Positions 8,807-17,587 of a stretch of DNA of 64,000 nucleotides are shown in pieces. This DNA is from Marinobacter halophilus (lineage in GTDB: Bacteria > Pseudomonadota > Gammaproteobacteria > Pseudomonadales > Oleiphilaceae): NCBI RefSeq assembly GCF_003007685.1, contig NZ_PXNN01000011.1, positions 496,001 through 560,000 of the forward strand, in the 5' to 3' direction. The notes beneath the pieces were generated by a model that saw only the letters and a list, made by a program, of their open reading frames with translations, was not told where the DNA came from and ran no database searches. The position numbers and the translations under genes were made by a program. How positions within the stretch are numbered: position 1 is the first letter of the stretch; each line of letters opens with the position of its first letter.

Positions 8807-9898
8807 ATGACCAGAAGACCCATCACGACACGTCGGTGGCTGGTTCCCGGAGCAGTGCTGGCCCTCATGGCCGGCAGTGCTCTTTGGTGGGGGCAGGACT
8901 TGCCATCGCAACTACCCGAACACGCTTCCACTCCGGCGACTAGCTCAACCTCAGCACCGGAAAAGGTTGCCAACACGGCGGCAATAGCGCCCTTCGAGCA
9001 GTCAAACCGGTTGCCTGCTGAACACCGAACCCCGCCAACGCTGGGCACCGATCCCTTTGCGCCCTCACTGCAGGGCACGGACATCGACGGTGCTTTGCAA
9101 GCTGATGCCAGCGGTCACTTGATCCTGGGTCTGGAAGTGCGGGACTTCTTTGACTATTTCCTGAACACCGTCGGCGAAGTGTCACCCGAAACCGCGATTG
9201 GCCAGATTCAGCAAATGGCACTGCAACATTTGCCTGAGACCGCCGCCCGTGAGGCGATGGCGCTGCTGGATCAGTATCTCGCTTACAAGCAGTCATCGCT
9301 AACCGTCATGCAAACGGAACTGGATCCAAGCCGGCAGCATGATCCAGACTATCAACTGACCGCGCTGGGAAATGCCTTGGCGCAACTAAAAGGCCTCAGG
9401 CAAGACACGTTTGAATCTGAAGCCCGAAAGGCCTTCTTCGGTCTGGAAGAAGCCTACAGTGAGTACACGCTGGCAACTCTTGCCATTCAGCAACGCCCCG
9501 ATCTGACCAACGAAGGCAAACAGGCCTTGCTCGATTGGCACAGAAGCCAGCTGCCGGAATCATTAAGAACTACCGAGCAGCGCCTGCACGACAGCACCCT
9601 CGTGCACCAGCAGCGAGTTATGGCGGTGAAATCTGCACCTTCACCAGAAGCGGCAGGTCAGAGACTGTCAGACCTAGGGCTGGACCGCGAGAGTGTCGAG
9701 GGCGTGGTGGGCTATCTGCAACAACGCCAGGCTTTCGACCAGCGCTTCCAGAATTTTGACCAGACGTTGCAAGACGGCACAACCGCCGGGCTGGTGGATG
9801 CCGAGCGGCAACAGCACCGTGAACAGCTGTTGCAGCAGCACTTTCCCGACGAACAGGAGCAGACTTGGGCACGCCTGAAGCTGCTGGACCAAAGCTGA
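8807..9898 (+). CDS. lifO: Lipase-specific foldase (lipase chaperone, Lif)
   Basis: 363-aa membrane-anchored steric chaperone that folds the lipase encoded just upstream before secretion. It has one N-terminal transmembrane anchor (LVPGAVLALMAGSALWWG), a variable Ser/Thr/Pro-rich linker to about residue 90, and the family signature near residue 110 (LEVRDFFDYFLNTVGE, matching the conserved RxxFDY(F/C)L motif). The long alpha-helical C-terminal part wraps the lipase in known structures. Co-transcribed with lipA (7 bp apart, ribosome-binding site GAGG). Confidence 0.93.
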   Translation: MTRRPITTRRWLVPGAVLALMAGSALWWGQDLPSQLPEHASTPATSSTSAPEKVANTAAIAPFEQSNRLPAEHRTPPTLGTDPFAPSLQGTDIDGALQADASGHLILGLEVRDFFDYFLNTVGEVSPETAIGQIQQMALQHLPETAAREAMALLDQYLAYKQSSLTVMQTELDPSRQHDPDYQLTALGNALAQLKGLRQDTFESEARKAFFGLEEAYSEYTLATLAIQQRPDLTNEGKQALLDWHRSQLPESLRTTEQRLHDSTLVHQQRVMAVKSAPSPEAAGQRLSDLGLDRESVEGVVGYLQQRQAFDQRFQNFDQTLQDGTTAGLVDAERQQHREQLLQQHFPDEQEQTWARLKLLDQS

Positions 9899-9970
9899 CC
9901 GTAAAGCGCTTATGGCTCCCGAGCGCCCCGGCGCATTACAATCGGGTGACGATGACTGTTGGAACCCGCG

Positions 9971-11323
9971 ATGAAGGCCGACCAGATCACACACCAGCAA
10001 GCCAGTGGTTTCGTATCACTGCGCTTTGCCGCGCCACTGGAAGGCCACTACCAACTTTACCGTTCCGCCATGATCCGACAACGGGCACGGGTGGCGTCCG
10101 TAGCCGGGCTGCTGATTTTCCTGATCTACGCCGGCGTCGACCTGCTGACCTTGCCACCGGAACTGGCCCGGGTTACCGCCAGCATCCGGCTGACCATCAC
10201 CTGCCCGCTTATTGCCATCACGCTCTGGCTTGCCCACCGGACCCAACCTTCAGATCAGACCTTCGAAAAGCTATACACCCTGGCTTATTTCGGCGGCGGG
10301 CTCAGTGTCATCGCCATTATCCTGGCGGCCCGGCACCAGGCATACCCCCTGCCCTACGAGGGCATGATCCTGATGCTGATGTTTGGCTACTTCGCCATGG
10401 GCCTGCCCTGCCGTGCCGCGTCGCTGTCGTCCTGCCTGTTAGTGGGCGCTTATCTGTTCGCGGAATGGTGGGCGAACACACCGATGACGATCACCCTGAG
10501 CAATGGCTTTTTTCTGATGACCGCCAACGTGATCGGCATGATCGGCGCCTGGATCAGTGAATACCGCCATCGGGCCCACTTTCTGGATCGGCAACTTCTG
10601 GATCTGATGCACCAGGCCGCAGAGGATGAGAGCCGGCGCAAAACCCAGCTGATCACCGCCGCCAGTCATGATTTGCGCCAGCCTTTGAACGCTATCGATA
10701 TGACTCTGGAAACGCTCGATCCAGGCCACGGCAGTGACCACCAGCAAGCCATGGTGGTACAGCTCAAAGACACGGTGTTTCAGCTGCGACGATTGCTTGA
10801 AACCGTTTTTGACAGCGCCCGGCTTAATGAGGGCATGATCCGAGCCGAGATCCAACCGGTAAATCTTCAGAGCATCCTGCAAGAAATCCATGACCTGATG
10901 GCCGCCACACTTGCCAACCGCGGCATTGAGCTGAACCTTCCCGCACAACCGGTCACCCAGACGGTTCTGGCTGACCCCAGCCTGCTGCTGCGGGTACTGC
11001 AGAACCTGATTATCAATGCCGCCGACCACAGTGGTTGCGATACCATCCGGATGAACATTCAGGCCCAGGGCACGCATCTGCGATTACTGATTGAAGACAA
11101 TGGCCGGGGCCTGCCAGAACAACTCAAAGACCGGCTGTTCCAGCCGTATGTTCGGGGTGATGGCCAGAGTCACTACCCCGGGCTGGGGCTTGGTCTGGCC
11201 ATCGTTCAGGAGTTCACCAGCCTGATGCAAGGCCGGTGTGGTGTGGATTCAGCGCCACAACAAGGCTCCGTGTTCTGGACCGAACTGCCGGCTACAACCA
11301 GCCCAGACGTCGGGCCTTATTAA
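9971..11323 (+). CDS. Membrane sensor histidine kinase
   Basis: About 450-aa sensor kinase. Six hydrophobic segments fill residues about 35-200, with no sizeable periplasmic domain, so it probably senses within the membrane. The dimerisation/phosphoacceptor region has ITAASHDLRQPLNAIDM with H233 as phosphosite. The ATPase domain shows the N box (LQNLIINAADH), G1 (DNGRGLP) and G2 (GLGLGLAIV). There is no receiver domain. A TTG at 9959 is in frame, but the ATG at 9971 is preferred. Its last 32 bp overlap, on the opposite strand, the end of a LuxR-type response regulator, the likely partner. The SHDLRQPL phosphoacceptor box is like that of many orphan and hybrid kinases in Pseudomonas. Confidence 0.88.
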   Translation: MKADQITHQQASGFVSLRFAAPLEGHYQLYRSAMIRQRARVASVAGLLIFLIYAGVDLLTLPPELARVTASIRLTITCPLIAITLWLAHRTQPSDQTFEKLYTLAYFGGGLSVIAIILAARHQAYPLPYEGMILMLMFGYFAMGLPCRAASLSSCLLVGAYLFAEWWANTPMTITLSNGFFLMTANVIGMIGAWISEYRHRAHFLDRQLLDLMHQAAEDESRRKTQLITAASHDLRQPLNAIDMTLETLDPGHGSDHQQAMVVQLKDTVFQLRRLLETVFDSARLNEGMIRAEIQPVNLQSILQEIHDLMAATLANRGIELNLPAQPVTQTVLADPSLLLRVLQNLIINAADHSGCDTIRMNIQAQGTHLRLLIEDNGRGLPEQLKDRLFQPYVRGDGQSHYPGLGLGLAIVQEFTSLMQGRCGVDSAPQQGSVFWTELPATTSPDVGPY

Positions 11324-11951
11324 CGCATTCGGTCCGGTTGTGTACCGCCAGGTGCGTAAAGATTGCTTTCAGGTGAGTTTTGACGGTGTGCTCGGTCAGA
11401 TCCAGACTCTGGCTAATGCGCTTGTTGGGAAAGCCCTGAGCCAGCAGTGACAGCACATCCAGTTGACGCGGGGTTAACGGCACATCGGCATCGAGCGGGG
11501 TCACACCACCAGGGAAATAGCCCTGACCCTGGCCGACGGCCCGCATCATCCGGACCAGCGCCGCCCGGCTGGCCGACTTGGCCAGAAAGCCTCTGGCACC
11601 GGCAGCACGGGCCGCACGAACGGTGCATTCGTCATCGCTGCTGGAAATGATTACCACGGGAGGCACTCCGTCATGGCCTGACAGCCGGGCGAACAGTGAT
11701 AATCCCGCCTCACCGTCCAGAGTCAGGTCCAGAAGCACCAGATCAAAGCCCCGGCGATGAACAAGACTGTCGGTGGCAGCCTCGACCGATGGCACTATGA
11801 CTACCTTATTCGCCAGGCTCTCTTGCTGAATAATTACCGCCAATCCTTGTGCAAACAGGGCGTGATCGTCCACCAGCAACACCTGTTCAAAAAGCCATCC
11901 GGTTGATGGCATAACAGACGGTGCACCACTCCCAAGCGTTGTTGCGATCAT
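11292..11951 (-). CDS. LuxR/NarL family response regulator
   Basis: 219-aa two-component regulator. The receiver domain (about 22-140) has the acidic pair in LLVDDHALF, phosphoacceptor D75 in LVLLDLTLDG and the conserved Lys in GFLAKSAS. The C-terminal helix-turn-helix (about 155-215) is the LuxR type: LTPRQLDVLSLLAQGFPNK, then LTEHTVKTHLKAIF. The start ATG at 11951 has GGGAG 8 bases upstream. The gene runs convergent to, and overlaps, the kinase gene, and is divergent from the PstS-OmpA gene. Phosphorelay from the neighbouring kinase is an inference from adjacency. Confidence 0.9.
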   Translation of the reverse strand: MIATTLGSGAPSVMPSTGWLFEQVLLVDDHALFAQGLAVIIQQESLANKVVIVPSVEAATDSLVHRRGFDLVLLDLTLDGEAGLSLFARLSGHDGVPPVVIISSSDDECTVRAARAAGARGFLAKSASRAALVRMMRAVGQGQGYFPGGVTPLDADVPLTPRQLDVLSLLAQGFPNKRISQSLDLTEHTVKTHLKAIFTHLAVHNRTECVNKARRLGWL

Positions 11952-12093
11952 TATCTGGCTCCCGCGTTGTTTATTTTTGTGTCTGCGGATACGCCACTAT
12001 AAGCTAACCGGACCCGTCGCTCAGAGGTCTGCTTAACACTTTATTACAAATATATCAGCGTCCAGGCCTGCCAACGCCCCGATTGAAACAAAA

Positions 12094-12111
12094 CTGTCAT
12101 ATTTTTGTAGC
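12094..12111 (+). promoter_or_regulatory. Possible PhoB binding site (Pho box) before the PstS-OmpA gene
   Basis: The left half is the exact Pho-box heptamer CTGTCAT, followed by the usual 4-bp AT-rich spacer (ATTT). The second half, TTGTAGC, matches the CTGTCAT consensus only at its TGT core. It lies 47 bp before the start of a gene for a phosphate-binding-type protein, where a Pho box would make sense. One half site is good and the other poor, so this is a candidate only. Confidence 0.4.
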
Positions 12112-12157
12112 ATTCTTTCCGCTTCACAACTCCTTGTACTGAATAGGTTTTCCTGAA

Positions 12158-13477
12158 ATGCTTGGCTCCCTGCGCAAACCACTCTCACCCCGCCATATTC
12201 TGCTGATCAGCCTGACCTGGCTCTCACCGGCATCTGCTTTTGACCTCGAAATTCACGGTTCGAACACCGTTGGTGCCACACTCGCCCCCATGCTGGTGAC
12301 CGGCCACCTGCAGCAGATGAGTGAACGCGAGGTGCGCAGCCGCGCCACCGGGCAGGAGAATGAGCAGGTCCTCAGTGTTCGTGCGAATGGCAAAAGTGTC
12401 AGCGTACTGGTGGCAGCCCACGGCTCCAGCACAGGTTTCCGGACCCTGGCCAGTGGTCAGGCTGGCGTGTGGGCATCATCCCGGCCGGTCCGGCCTGGCG
12501 AAGCGGATCAAGTTCGTCAGCAAGCCGACCTGACGGCACTGGAAAGTGAACATGTCATCGCGATTGATGGCCTGGCTATCCTGGTACACCCGTCAAACCG
12601 GATAAACCAACTCAGCATTGACACCATTGGCCAGATTTTCGCGGGAAAAATTGGCAACTGGTCGCAATTGGGCGGCGAAAACCTCCCGATCAACCTCTAT
12701 GCACGCGACGATCGCTCGGGTACCTGGGACACGTTCAAGTCTCTGGTGCTTGGCAAAACTTTTCAGCTGGATGACTCGGCCCGACGCTATGAATCCAATG
12801 ACCAGCTTTCCGACGACGTATCAAACGATCCTGGCGGCATCGGCTTTTCGGGCCTGGCCTCGGTACGCGGCAGCAAGTTGTTGGCGGTTTCTGACGGCAA
12901 TGCCCCGGCGTTATCGCCCAATCAGCTGACCGTCGCCAGCGAAGATTATCCTTTATCCCGAAGGCTGTACCTGTACACCATGGGCGAACGTACGCCTGAA
13001 CACGCCAGGGCTCTGATTGAATTTTCTTTGGGCGCCGAGGGCCAGGCCCTGGTGGCGGAGTCCGGCTTTATTTCCCAGAACCCGATCGCAGTCAAACCCC
13101 GGTTCGACGATTCGGTACCGGAAAGCTTTCGGCGCCTGACCCAAAACTACGAACGTCTAACCGTTAATTTCAGGTTCGCCGAGGGCCGCACCAAACTGGA
13201 CAACAAGGCCCAGCGGGACCTGCTTCGGATCAAACATTTTCTGGATCAGCACGAGCGTTCGTCCAGCGATCTGCTGCTGATCGGGTTTGCCGACACCCAG
13301 AGCAATGAGCTCCGGGCTCAGATGATTTCTGAGCTCAGGGCGCTGTCAGTGCGCCGGGCACTGGCTCAGGCAGGTGCCGCCAACGTTGCCTATACTGGTT
13401 ACGGACACTTTATGCCCATCGGCGGTAGCGGTGATCAACGCAACGGTCGGGTGGAGGTTTGGATCAAAATCCGGTAA
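12158..13477 (+). CDS. PstS-like periplasmic binding protein fused to an OmpA C-terminal domain
   Basis: 439-aa exported protein. A signal peptide (about 1-27, ending SPASA) is followed by a PBP-like domain related to phosphate-binding PstS (about 28-305): IHGSNTVGATLAPML, then LAILVHPSNRINQLS, IGQIFAGKIGNWSQLGG and YARDDRSGTWDTFKSL. Residues about 325-439 are an OmpA peptidoglycan-binding domain: VNFRFAEGRTKLDNKAQ, then LSVRRALAQAG and RNGRVEVWIKIR. The protein is thus expected to tether a phosphate-type binding domain to the cell wall. No pst transporter genes are nearby. A possible Pho box lies upstream. Divergent from the response regulator gene. It may act as a scavenging or sensing protein; that is inference. 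Confidence 0.88.
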   Translation: MLGSLRKPLSPRHILLISLTWLSPASAFDLEIHGSNTVGATLAPMLVTGHLQQMSEREVRSRATGQENEQVLSVRANGKSVSVLVAAHGSSTGFRTLASGQAGVWASSRPVRPGEADQVRQQADLTALESEHVIAIDGLAILVHPSNRINQLSIDTIGQIFAGKIGNWSQLGGENLPINLYARDDRSGTWDTFKSLVLGKTFQLDDSARRYESNDQLSDDVSNDPGGIGFSGLASVRGSKLLAVSDGNAPALSPNQLTVASEDYPLSRRLYLYTMGERTPEHARALIEFSLGAEGQALVAESGFISQNPIAVKPRFDDSVPESFRRLTQNYERLTVNFRFAEGRTKLDNKAQRDLLRIKHFLDQHERSSSDLLLIGFADTQSNELRAQMISELRALSVRRALAQAGAANVAYTGYGHFMPIGGSGDQRNGRVEVWIKIR

Positions 13478-13573
13478 CCAGGTTTCGGCAATTGCCTACC
13501 CGAATCCAGACCACAGCGGTGGCCGTGTTTCCTATACTGCCGGTGTCACACCAACAACCAACAGACCGGGACA

Positions 13574-14869
13574 ATGGACATCAAAAACGATCACCGTTAC
13601 GCGATTAACCTGAACGTGCGGGGCATTCAGCCCTCAGCCACCCTTCGCATCAACGAGCTGAGCAACCAGCTCCGGGCCGAAGGCAAGGACATCATCAAAC
13701 TGGGCCTCGGGCAGTCGCCGTTCCCGGTACCGGAACGGGTGGTCGACGCGCTCAGAGAGCACGCCCATGAGAAAGACTACCTGCCGGTCAAGGGCCTGAA
13801 GGGCCTGCGCGAAGCCATTGCCGGTTACATCAACCGCAATGAGCGCATGCGCTGCACCTGGGAAGACGTGCTGATCGGCCCGGGCTCCAAAGAACTGCTG
13901 TTCATCCTGCAGCTGGCCTACTACGGCGACTTGCTGATTCCGCGCCCGAGCTGGGTGTCCTACGCACCCCAGGCCCGCATCATCGGCCGCTCGGTACACT
14001 GGCTGCCAACCCACGCCGAGAACAACTGGCAACTGACCGCGGAGGAGCTCGACATCGTCTGCCGGGATGACCCTTCGCGCCCGCGCATTCTGATTCTGAA
14101 CTACCCGTCTAACCCGACCGGCTGCACCTACACCGACGACCAGCTGCTGGCCATCGCCAACGTCGCCCGCAAGTACAAGATCATCCTGCTGTCCGACGAG
14201 ATCTACGGGGAAGTCAACTTTGAGGGCCGGCACAAGTCGATCGCGCGCTACTACCCGGAAGGTACCATCATCAGCACCGGCATGAGCAAGTGGCTGGGCG
14301 CCGGTGGCTGGCGCCTGGGCACCTTTATCTTTCCGCCGGAACTGCGCCCGCTGCAGGACGCCATGGCGATCATCGCCAGCGAAACCTTCACCTCCACCAG
14401 CGCGCCAATCCAGCACGCGGCCATCACCGCCTTCAAGGGCGGCGAAGACATTAACGAATATCTGATCCAGTCCCGGCGGGTGCTCAAGGTGGTGGGCGAA
14501 TTCATGTACCGGCGTCTGAGCGCCATGGGTGCGGTGGTGCAGAAACCGGAAGGCGCGTTCTACCTGTTCCCGGACTTCTCGAGCTTCTACGACAAGCTGG
14601 CCCGAAGAGACATCAAGACTTCTCAGGCGTTTTGCACTGCCCTGCTGGAAGACACTGGCGTGGCTATTCTGCCCGCCAGTGACTTCGGCTTTGTGCCGGA
14701 CCACATGGGGGCACGCCTGGCCTTCGTCGACTTTGACGGCACTCAGGCCCTGGCCCTGGCCGGTGGTGACTACGCTGATCAGACCCTGGGAGAAGATTTC
14801 ATCCATCAAGCCTGCCCGCGTCTGGTGGCGGCCATGGACAAGATGGAGGGGTGGCTGAACAGCTTGTAA
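13574..14869 (+). CDS. Class I/II PLP-dependent aminotransferase
   Basis: 431-aa aspartate-aminotransferase fold enzyme. It has the substrate-side LGLGQSPFPVPE segment, PRPSWVSYAPQA, the NPTG signature in NYPSNPTGCTY, LSDEIYGEV, and the Schiff-base lysine K239 in STGMSKWLGAGGWRLG. The start ATG at 13574 has only a modest ribosome-binding site; a TATACT -10-like hexamer lies at 13533-13538 without a good -35. It stands alone between the PstS-OmpA gene and an IMPase-family gene. The amino donor cannot be fixed from sequence; aspartate or aromatic/branched amino acids are all possible. Confidence 0.9.
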   Translation: MDIKNDHRYAINLNVRGIQPSATLRINELSNQLRAEGKDIIKLGLGQSPFPVPERVVDALREHAHEKDYLPVKGLKGLREAIAGYINRNERMRCTWEDVLIGPGSKELLFILQLAYYGDLLIPRPSWVSYAPQARIIGRSVHWLPTHAENNWQLTAEELDIVCRDDPSRPRILILNYPSNPTGCTYTDDQLLAIANVARKYKIILLSDEIYGEVNFEGRHKSIARYYPEGTIISTGMSKWLGAGGWRLGTFIFPPELRPLQDAMAIIASETFTSTSAPIQHAAITAFKGGEDINEYLIQSRRVLKVVGEFMYRRLSAMGAVVQKPEGAFYLFPDFSSFYDKLARRDIKTSQAFCTALLEDTGVAILPASDFGFVPDHMGARLAFVDFDGTQALALAGGDYADQTLGEDFIHQACPRLVAAMDKMEGWLNSL

Positions 14870-14918
14870 CCGCTCCGTGTTAGACTGGCACCCTCACGTT
14901 TCTGAACCCGGGGGTGCC

Positions 14919-15764
14919 ATGTCTGATTCCATTTCTCTGCGCGAATTAACCGATTTCGCCGAAGCTCTGGCCAAAGAGGCCGGCGAGCTGATCCGCCATG
15001 AGCGCGACCAGAACACCCTGCGCACCGACTATAAGCACCAGACCGAGCTGGTCACTCACGCCGATGTCATGGCCGATGAATTCATCACCGGCGCCATCCG
15101 CGCACGCTTCCCTGATCACCGCATTCTGTCTGAAGAAACCATGCCGGACCTGTCTCAGGCGGAGTCGCTGGATACCCCGCTGTGGATCATCGACCCGATC
15201 GACGGCACGGTAAACTACGCCTACGGCCATCCTCAGGTAGCGGTGTCCATTGCCTACGCCGAAAAAGGCCAGGTTCAGGTGGGCGTGGTGCACGCGCCCT
15301 TCCCCGGCGAAACCTTCCGCGTCACCAAGGGCGAGGGTACGACCCTGAACGGCAATCCCATCCAACACAGCGGCGCCACCGACCCCCGCCAGTCCCTGTT
15401 CGCCACCGGGTTTCCGTACACCAAAGACAATCTGGAACCGCTGGTGCGCCGGCTGGATGCGATGATTCATCAATGCCGCGACCTGCGCCGCATCGGCTCC
15501 GCCGCATTGGACATCTGCTGGGTGGCCTGCGGCCGGTTGGATATCTACTACGAGAACGTCAGCCCCTGGGATTTCGCTGCCGCCCGCCTGATCGCCTGGG
15601 AAGCCGGCGCCACCGTCGGCCATTTCGGCGAAGTGCCAGCCGGCTACCCGGCCGACCTCTGGGGCCGCGACATCCTGATTTCGGCACCAGCAGTGTGGGA
15701 GCCGGTTCGGTCTATCCTGCGGTCAGCCTCCGGCTACGACCTGGGCTCGGCACCCAGCTTTTGA
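14919..15764 (+). CDS. Inositol monophosphatase family protein (SuhB/CysQ-like)
   Basis: 281-aa Mg-dependent, Li-sensitive phosphatase fold. Metal-binding residues are visible: the Glu pair in ILSEETMPD, the DPIDGT motif in WIIDPIDGTVNYAYGHP, and the C-terminal WDFAAARLIAWEAGATV signature. The ATG at 14919 is preferred (GGGGGT just upstream); an in-frame GTG at 14877 would add 14 poorly matching residues. Substrate could be inositol-1-phosphate, 3'-phosphoadenosine phosphate or another sugar phosphate. The stop is 25 bp from the convergent slmA stop, and short inverted repeats without a T tract fill the gap. Confidence 0.9.
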   Translation: MSDSISLRELTDFAEALAKEAGELIRHERDQNTLRTDYKHQTELVTHADVMADEFITGAIRARFPDHRILSEETMPDLSQAESLDTPLWIIDPIDGTVNYAYGHPQVAVSIAYAEKGQVQVGVVHAPFPGETFRVTKGEGTTLNGNPIQHSGATDPRQSLFATGFPYTKDNLEPLVRRLDAMIHQCRDLRRIGSAALDICWVACGRLDIYYENVSPWDFAAARLIAWEAGATVGHFGEVPAGYPADLWGRDILISAPAVWEPVRSILRSASGYDLGSAPSF

Positions 15765-15789
15765 GGTTTGGGAGGCAGAACTCCCGACC

Positions 15790-16377
15790 TCAGCCCCAAA
15801 CCGATTCCGAAACCAGTGCCCAGGCTTCGTCAAAGTCCGCAGACGGCAACCGGGAGAAAGACGACCGGACAAAGCGCTGAATGCGGCCTTCGAGGAAGAC
15901 CATGACGAAATCGGCACCACGGGCGGCGCTGGTGCGGGGCCGTAAGCCCTGGCGGATTTCGCCTTCTTTGAGGGCCTGCCGGATCTGGGTTTCCAGGCGC
16001 TCGAAGAACTGGGAGGCGCGCTTGCGCAGCGACTCGTCTTCGCCCATCAGGGCATCGCCGGTCAGCACACAACACAAGCCTGGGTTGCGCTCGGCGAACA
16101 CCAACACCAGATGCACCAACTGTTGCAGGCGAACCCGAACGTCTTCCTGCTCCTGCAGAATCACCTGACAGCGGGAAAACACCGCCTCCTCCGCAAACTC
16201 GATCAGCGCCTCAAACATCTTCCGCTTGCTGGGAAAATGCCGGTACAACGCCGCCTCGGTCACACCCACATTTTTGGCCAGGCCGGCCGTGGTAATGCGG
16301 GCCCCCGGATCGTTTTGCAGCAATTCAACAAGCGCCTGCAGGATGTTCTCCCGCCGGCTGGGTTTCTGGTTGGTCAT
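15790..16377 (-). CDS. slmA: Nucleoid occlusion factor SlmA (TetR family)
   Basis: 195-aa TetR-fold protein. It closely follows E. coli SlmA as I recall it: RRENILQALVELL, ITTAGLAKNVGVTEAALYRH with FPSKRKMFEALIEF, AERNPGLCCVLTGDALM and a C-terminal RIQRFVRSSFSR. SlmA binds specific chromosomal sites and blocks FtsZ ring assembly over the nucleoid. In E. coli slmA sits beside dut and coaBC (dfp); here it is about 46 kb away from them. It lies downstream of thiG on the same strand, with a large palindrome in between. Confidence 0.9.
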   Translation of the reverse strand: MTNQKPSRRENILQALVELLQNDPGARITTAGLAKNVGVTEAALYRHFPSKRKMFEALIEFAEEAVFSRCQVILQEQEDVRVRLQQLVHLVLVFAERNPGLCCVLTGDALMGEDESLRKRASQFFERLETQIRQALKEGEIRQGLRPRTSAARGADFVMVFLEGRIQRFVRSSFSRLPSADFDEAWALVSESVWG

Positions 16378-16410
16378 ATCAGGACTACAGCGCTCTGGTT
16401 TCTTTTTTTA

Positions 16411-16477
16411 GCCGCAGACGGGCACGGACAACAACTACCTGCTCCTTTCGTCCGTGAATGTCCGTGTCGTCTGCGGC
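16411..16477. repeat. REP-like extragenic palindrome between thiG and slmA
   Basis: Left arm 16411-16430 (starting GCCGCAGACG) pairs with right arm 16459-16477 (ending GTCTGCGGC) over 19 bp with one bulged base and one mismatch; the loop is 28 bases and contains TCCGTGAA. A T-rich run (16401-16409) flanks the left side. On the transcribed minus strand that run becomes A residues, so it is not a standard terminator. Such imperfect, GC-rich intergenic palindromes are typical of REP elements; copy number in the genome cannot be seen from here, and no second copy was noticed in this window. Confidence 0.65.
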
Positions 16478-16496
16478 AGATTGCTAATGATTCAAA

Positions 16497-17306
16497 TCAG
16501 AAAAACGTACCGTCAATGGGCGAAGACGCACTGGCGTAAAGCTTCTTGGGCATACGGCCCGCCAGATAGGCTTCGCGGCCGGCTTCGATGGCCAGGCGCA
16601 TGGCGTTGGCCATCTTGATCGGATCTTTGGCCTGGGCGATGGCGGTGTTCATCAATACGCCGTCGCAGCCCAACTCCATGGCAATGGTGGCATCGGAGGC
16701 GGTACCCACGCCGGCGTCTACCAGCACTGGCACCTTGGCATTCTCGACAATCAGCCGGATGTTGTAGCGGTTCTGGATACCCAGACCGGAGCCAATCGGT
16801 GCGCCCAGGGGCATGATGGCAACACAGCCCATGTCTTCCAGGCGCATGGCCAGCAGCGGGTCGTCCGAGCAGTACACCATCACCTTGAAACCGTCTTTAA
16901 TCAGTTCTTCCGCCGCGACCAACGTTTCCGGCATATTGGGGTACAGGGTTTTGTGCTCACCCAGCACTTCCAGTTTGACCAGATCGTGACCGTCGAGCAG
17001 TTCCCTGGCCAGTCTGCAGGTACGCACCGCGTCTTTGGCGGTGTAGCAGCCGGCGGTGTTGGGCAGGATGGTGTAGGTTTTCGGGGAGATCACATCCAGC
17101 AGGTTCGGCTCGTCCGGGTTCTGGCCCAGGTTGGTGCGACGCACGGCGACGGTGACGATTTCGGCGCCACTGGCTTCGATGGCGTGGCCGGTTTCCATCA
17201 GATCGTGGTATTTGCCGGTGCCGACCAACAGACGGGACTGGTAGATCCGGCCTGCGATTTCCAGGGGCTTGTCTTCGGGGAGCTGGATTTGCGGTGTGTC
17301 TGTCAT
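16497..17306 (-). CDS. thiG: Thiazole synthase ThiG
   Basis: 269-aa (beta-alpha)8 enzyme that makes the thiazole phosphate of thiamine from deoxyxylulose phosphate, dehydroglycine and the ThiS thiocarboxylate. It has the Schiff-base lysine K111 in DLVKLEVLG, the phosphate-binding [14 protein letters not shown] segment, and [12 protein letters not shown]. Full family length. It lies 63 bp downstream of thiS. No other thi genes (thiE, thiO, thiF) are nearby and no TPP riboswitch precedes the pair. Confidence 0.96.
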   Translation of the reverse strand: MTDTPQIQLPEDKPLEIAGRIYQSRLLVGTGKYHDLMETGHAIEASGAEIVTVAVRRTNLGQNPDEPNLLDVISPKTYTILPNTAGCYTAKDAVRTCRLARELLDGHDLVKLEVLGEHKTLYPNMPETLVAAEELIKDGFKVMVYCSDDPLLAMRLEDMGCVAIMPLGAPIGSGLGIQNRYNIRLIVENAKVPVLVDAGVGTASDATIAMELGCDGVLMNTAIAQAKDPIKMANAMRLAIEAGREAYLAGRMPKKLYASASSPIDGTFF

Positions 17307-17369
17307 AACCTACCTGAGTTCAGTGAAAAGAAGGATGCGTTCGGGAGCGCAATCAACAGGAACCCACCA

Positions 17370-17570
17370 TCACCCGCCGCCAATGGCGTGCACCACTTCC
17401 ACCCGGTCGCCTTCGCTCAGGGCGAAGTCCGGGTGCTGGCTGCGGGGAACAATGTCTTCGTTGACCTCGACCGCCAACCGCTTTCCGGTCAGCGTGAGGC
17501 GCTCAATCAGGGCTGCGATGGTGGCTCCGTCAGGGAGCTCCATGCCTTCACCATTAACCTGTACCTGCAT
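17370..17570 (-). CDS. thiS: Sulfur carrier protein ThiS
   Basis: 66-aa ubiquitin-like protein that carries sulfur as a C-terminal thiocarboxylate for ThiG. It starts MQVQVNGEGMELPDG and ends VVHAIGGG, giving the essential terminal Gly-Gly. The frame is open well upstream, but the ATG at 17570 gives the normal length and has GGAGG about 10 bases before it. It is 17 bp downstream of the DUF423 gene and upstream of thiG. Confidence 0.93.
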   Translation of the reverse strand: MQVQVNGEGMELPDGATIAALIERLTLTGKRLAVEVNEDIVPRSQHPDFALSEGDRVEVVHAIGGG

Positions 17571-17587
17571 GATTCGGATAACCTCCG

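Noticed and set aside
13634..14809. 391-codon open frame antisense to the aminotransferase gene
   Set aside because: Low-complexity Gly/Val/Gln/Asp composition without known motifs; it mirrors the codon bias of the GC-rich gene on the other strand, which has full aminotransferase motifs.
15765..15802. Inverted repeats between the IMPase-family gene and slmA as a terminator
   Set aside because: GGTTTGGG/CCCAAACC arms are 22 bases apart and no T tract follows on either strand; too weak to call.
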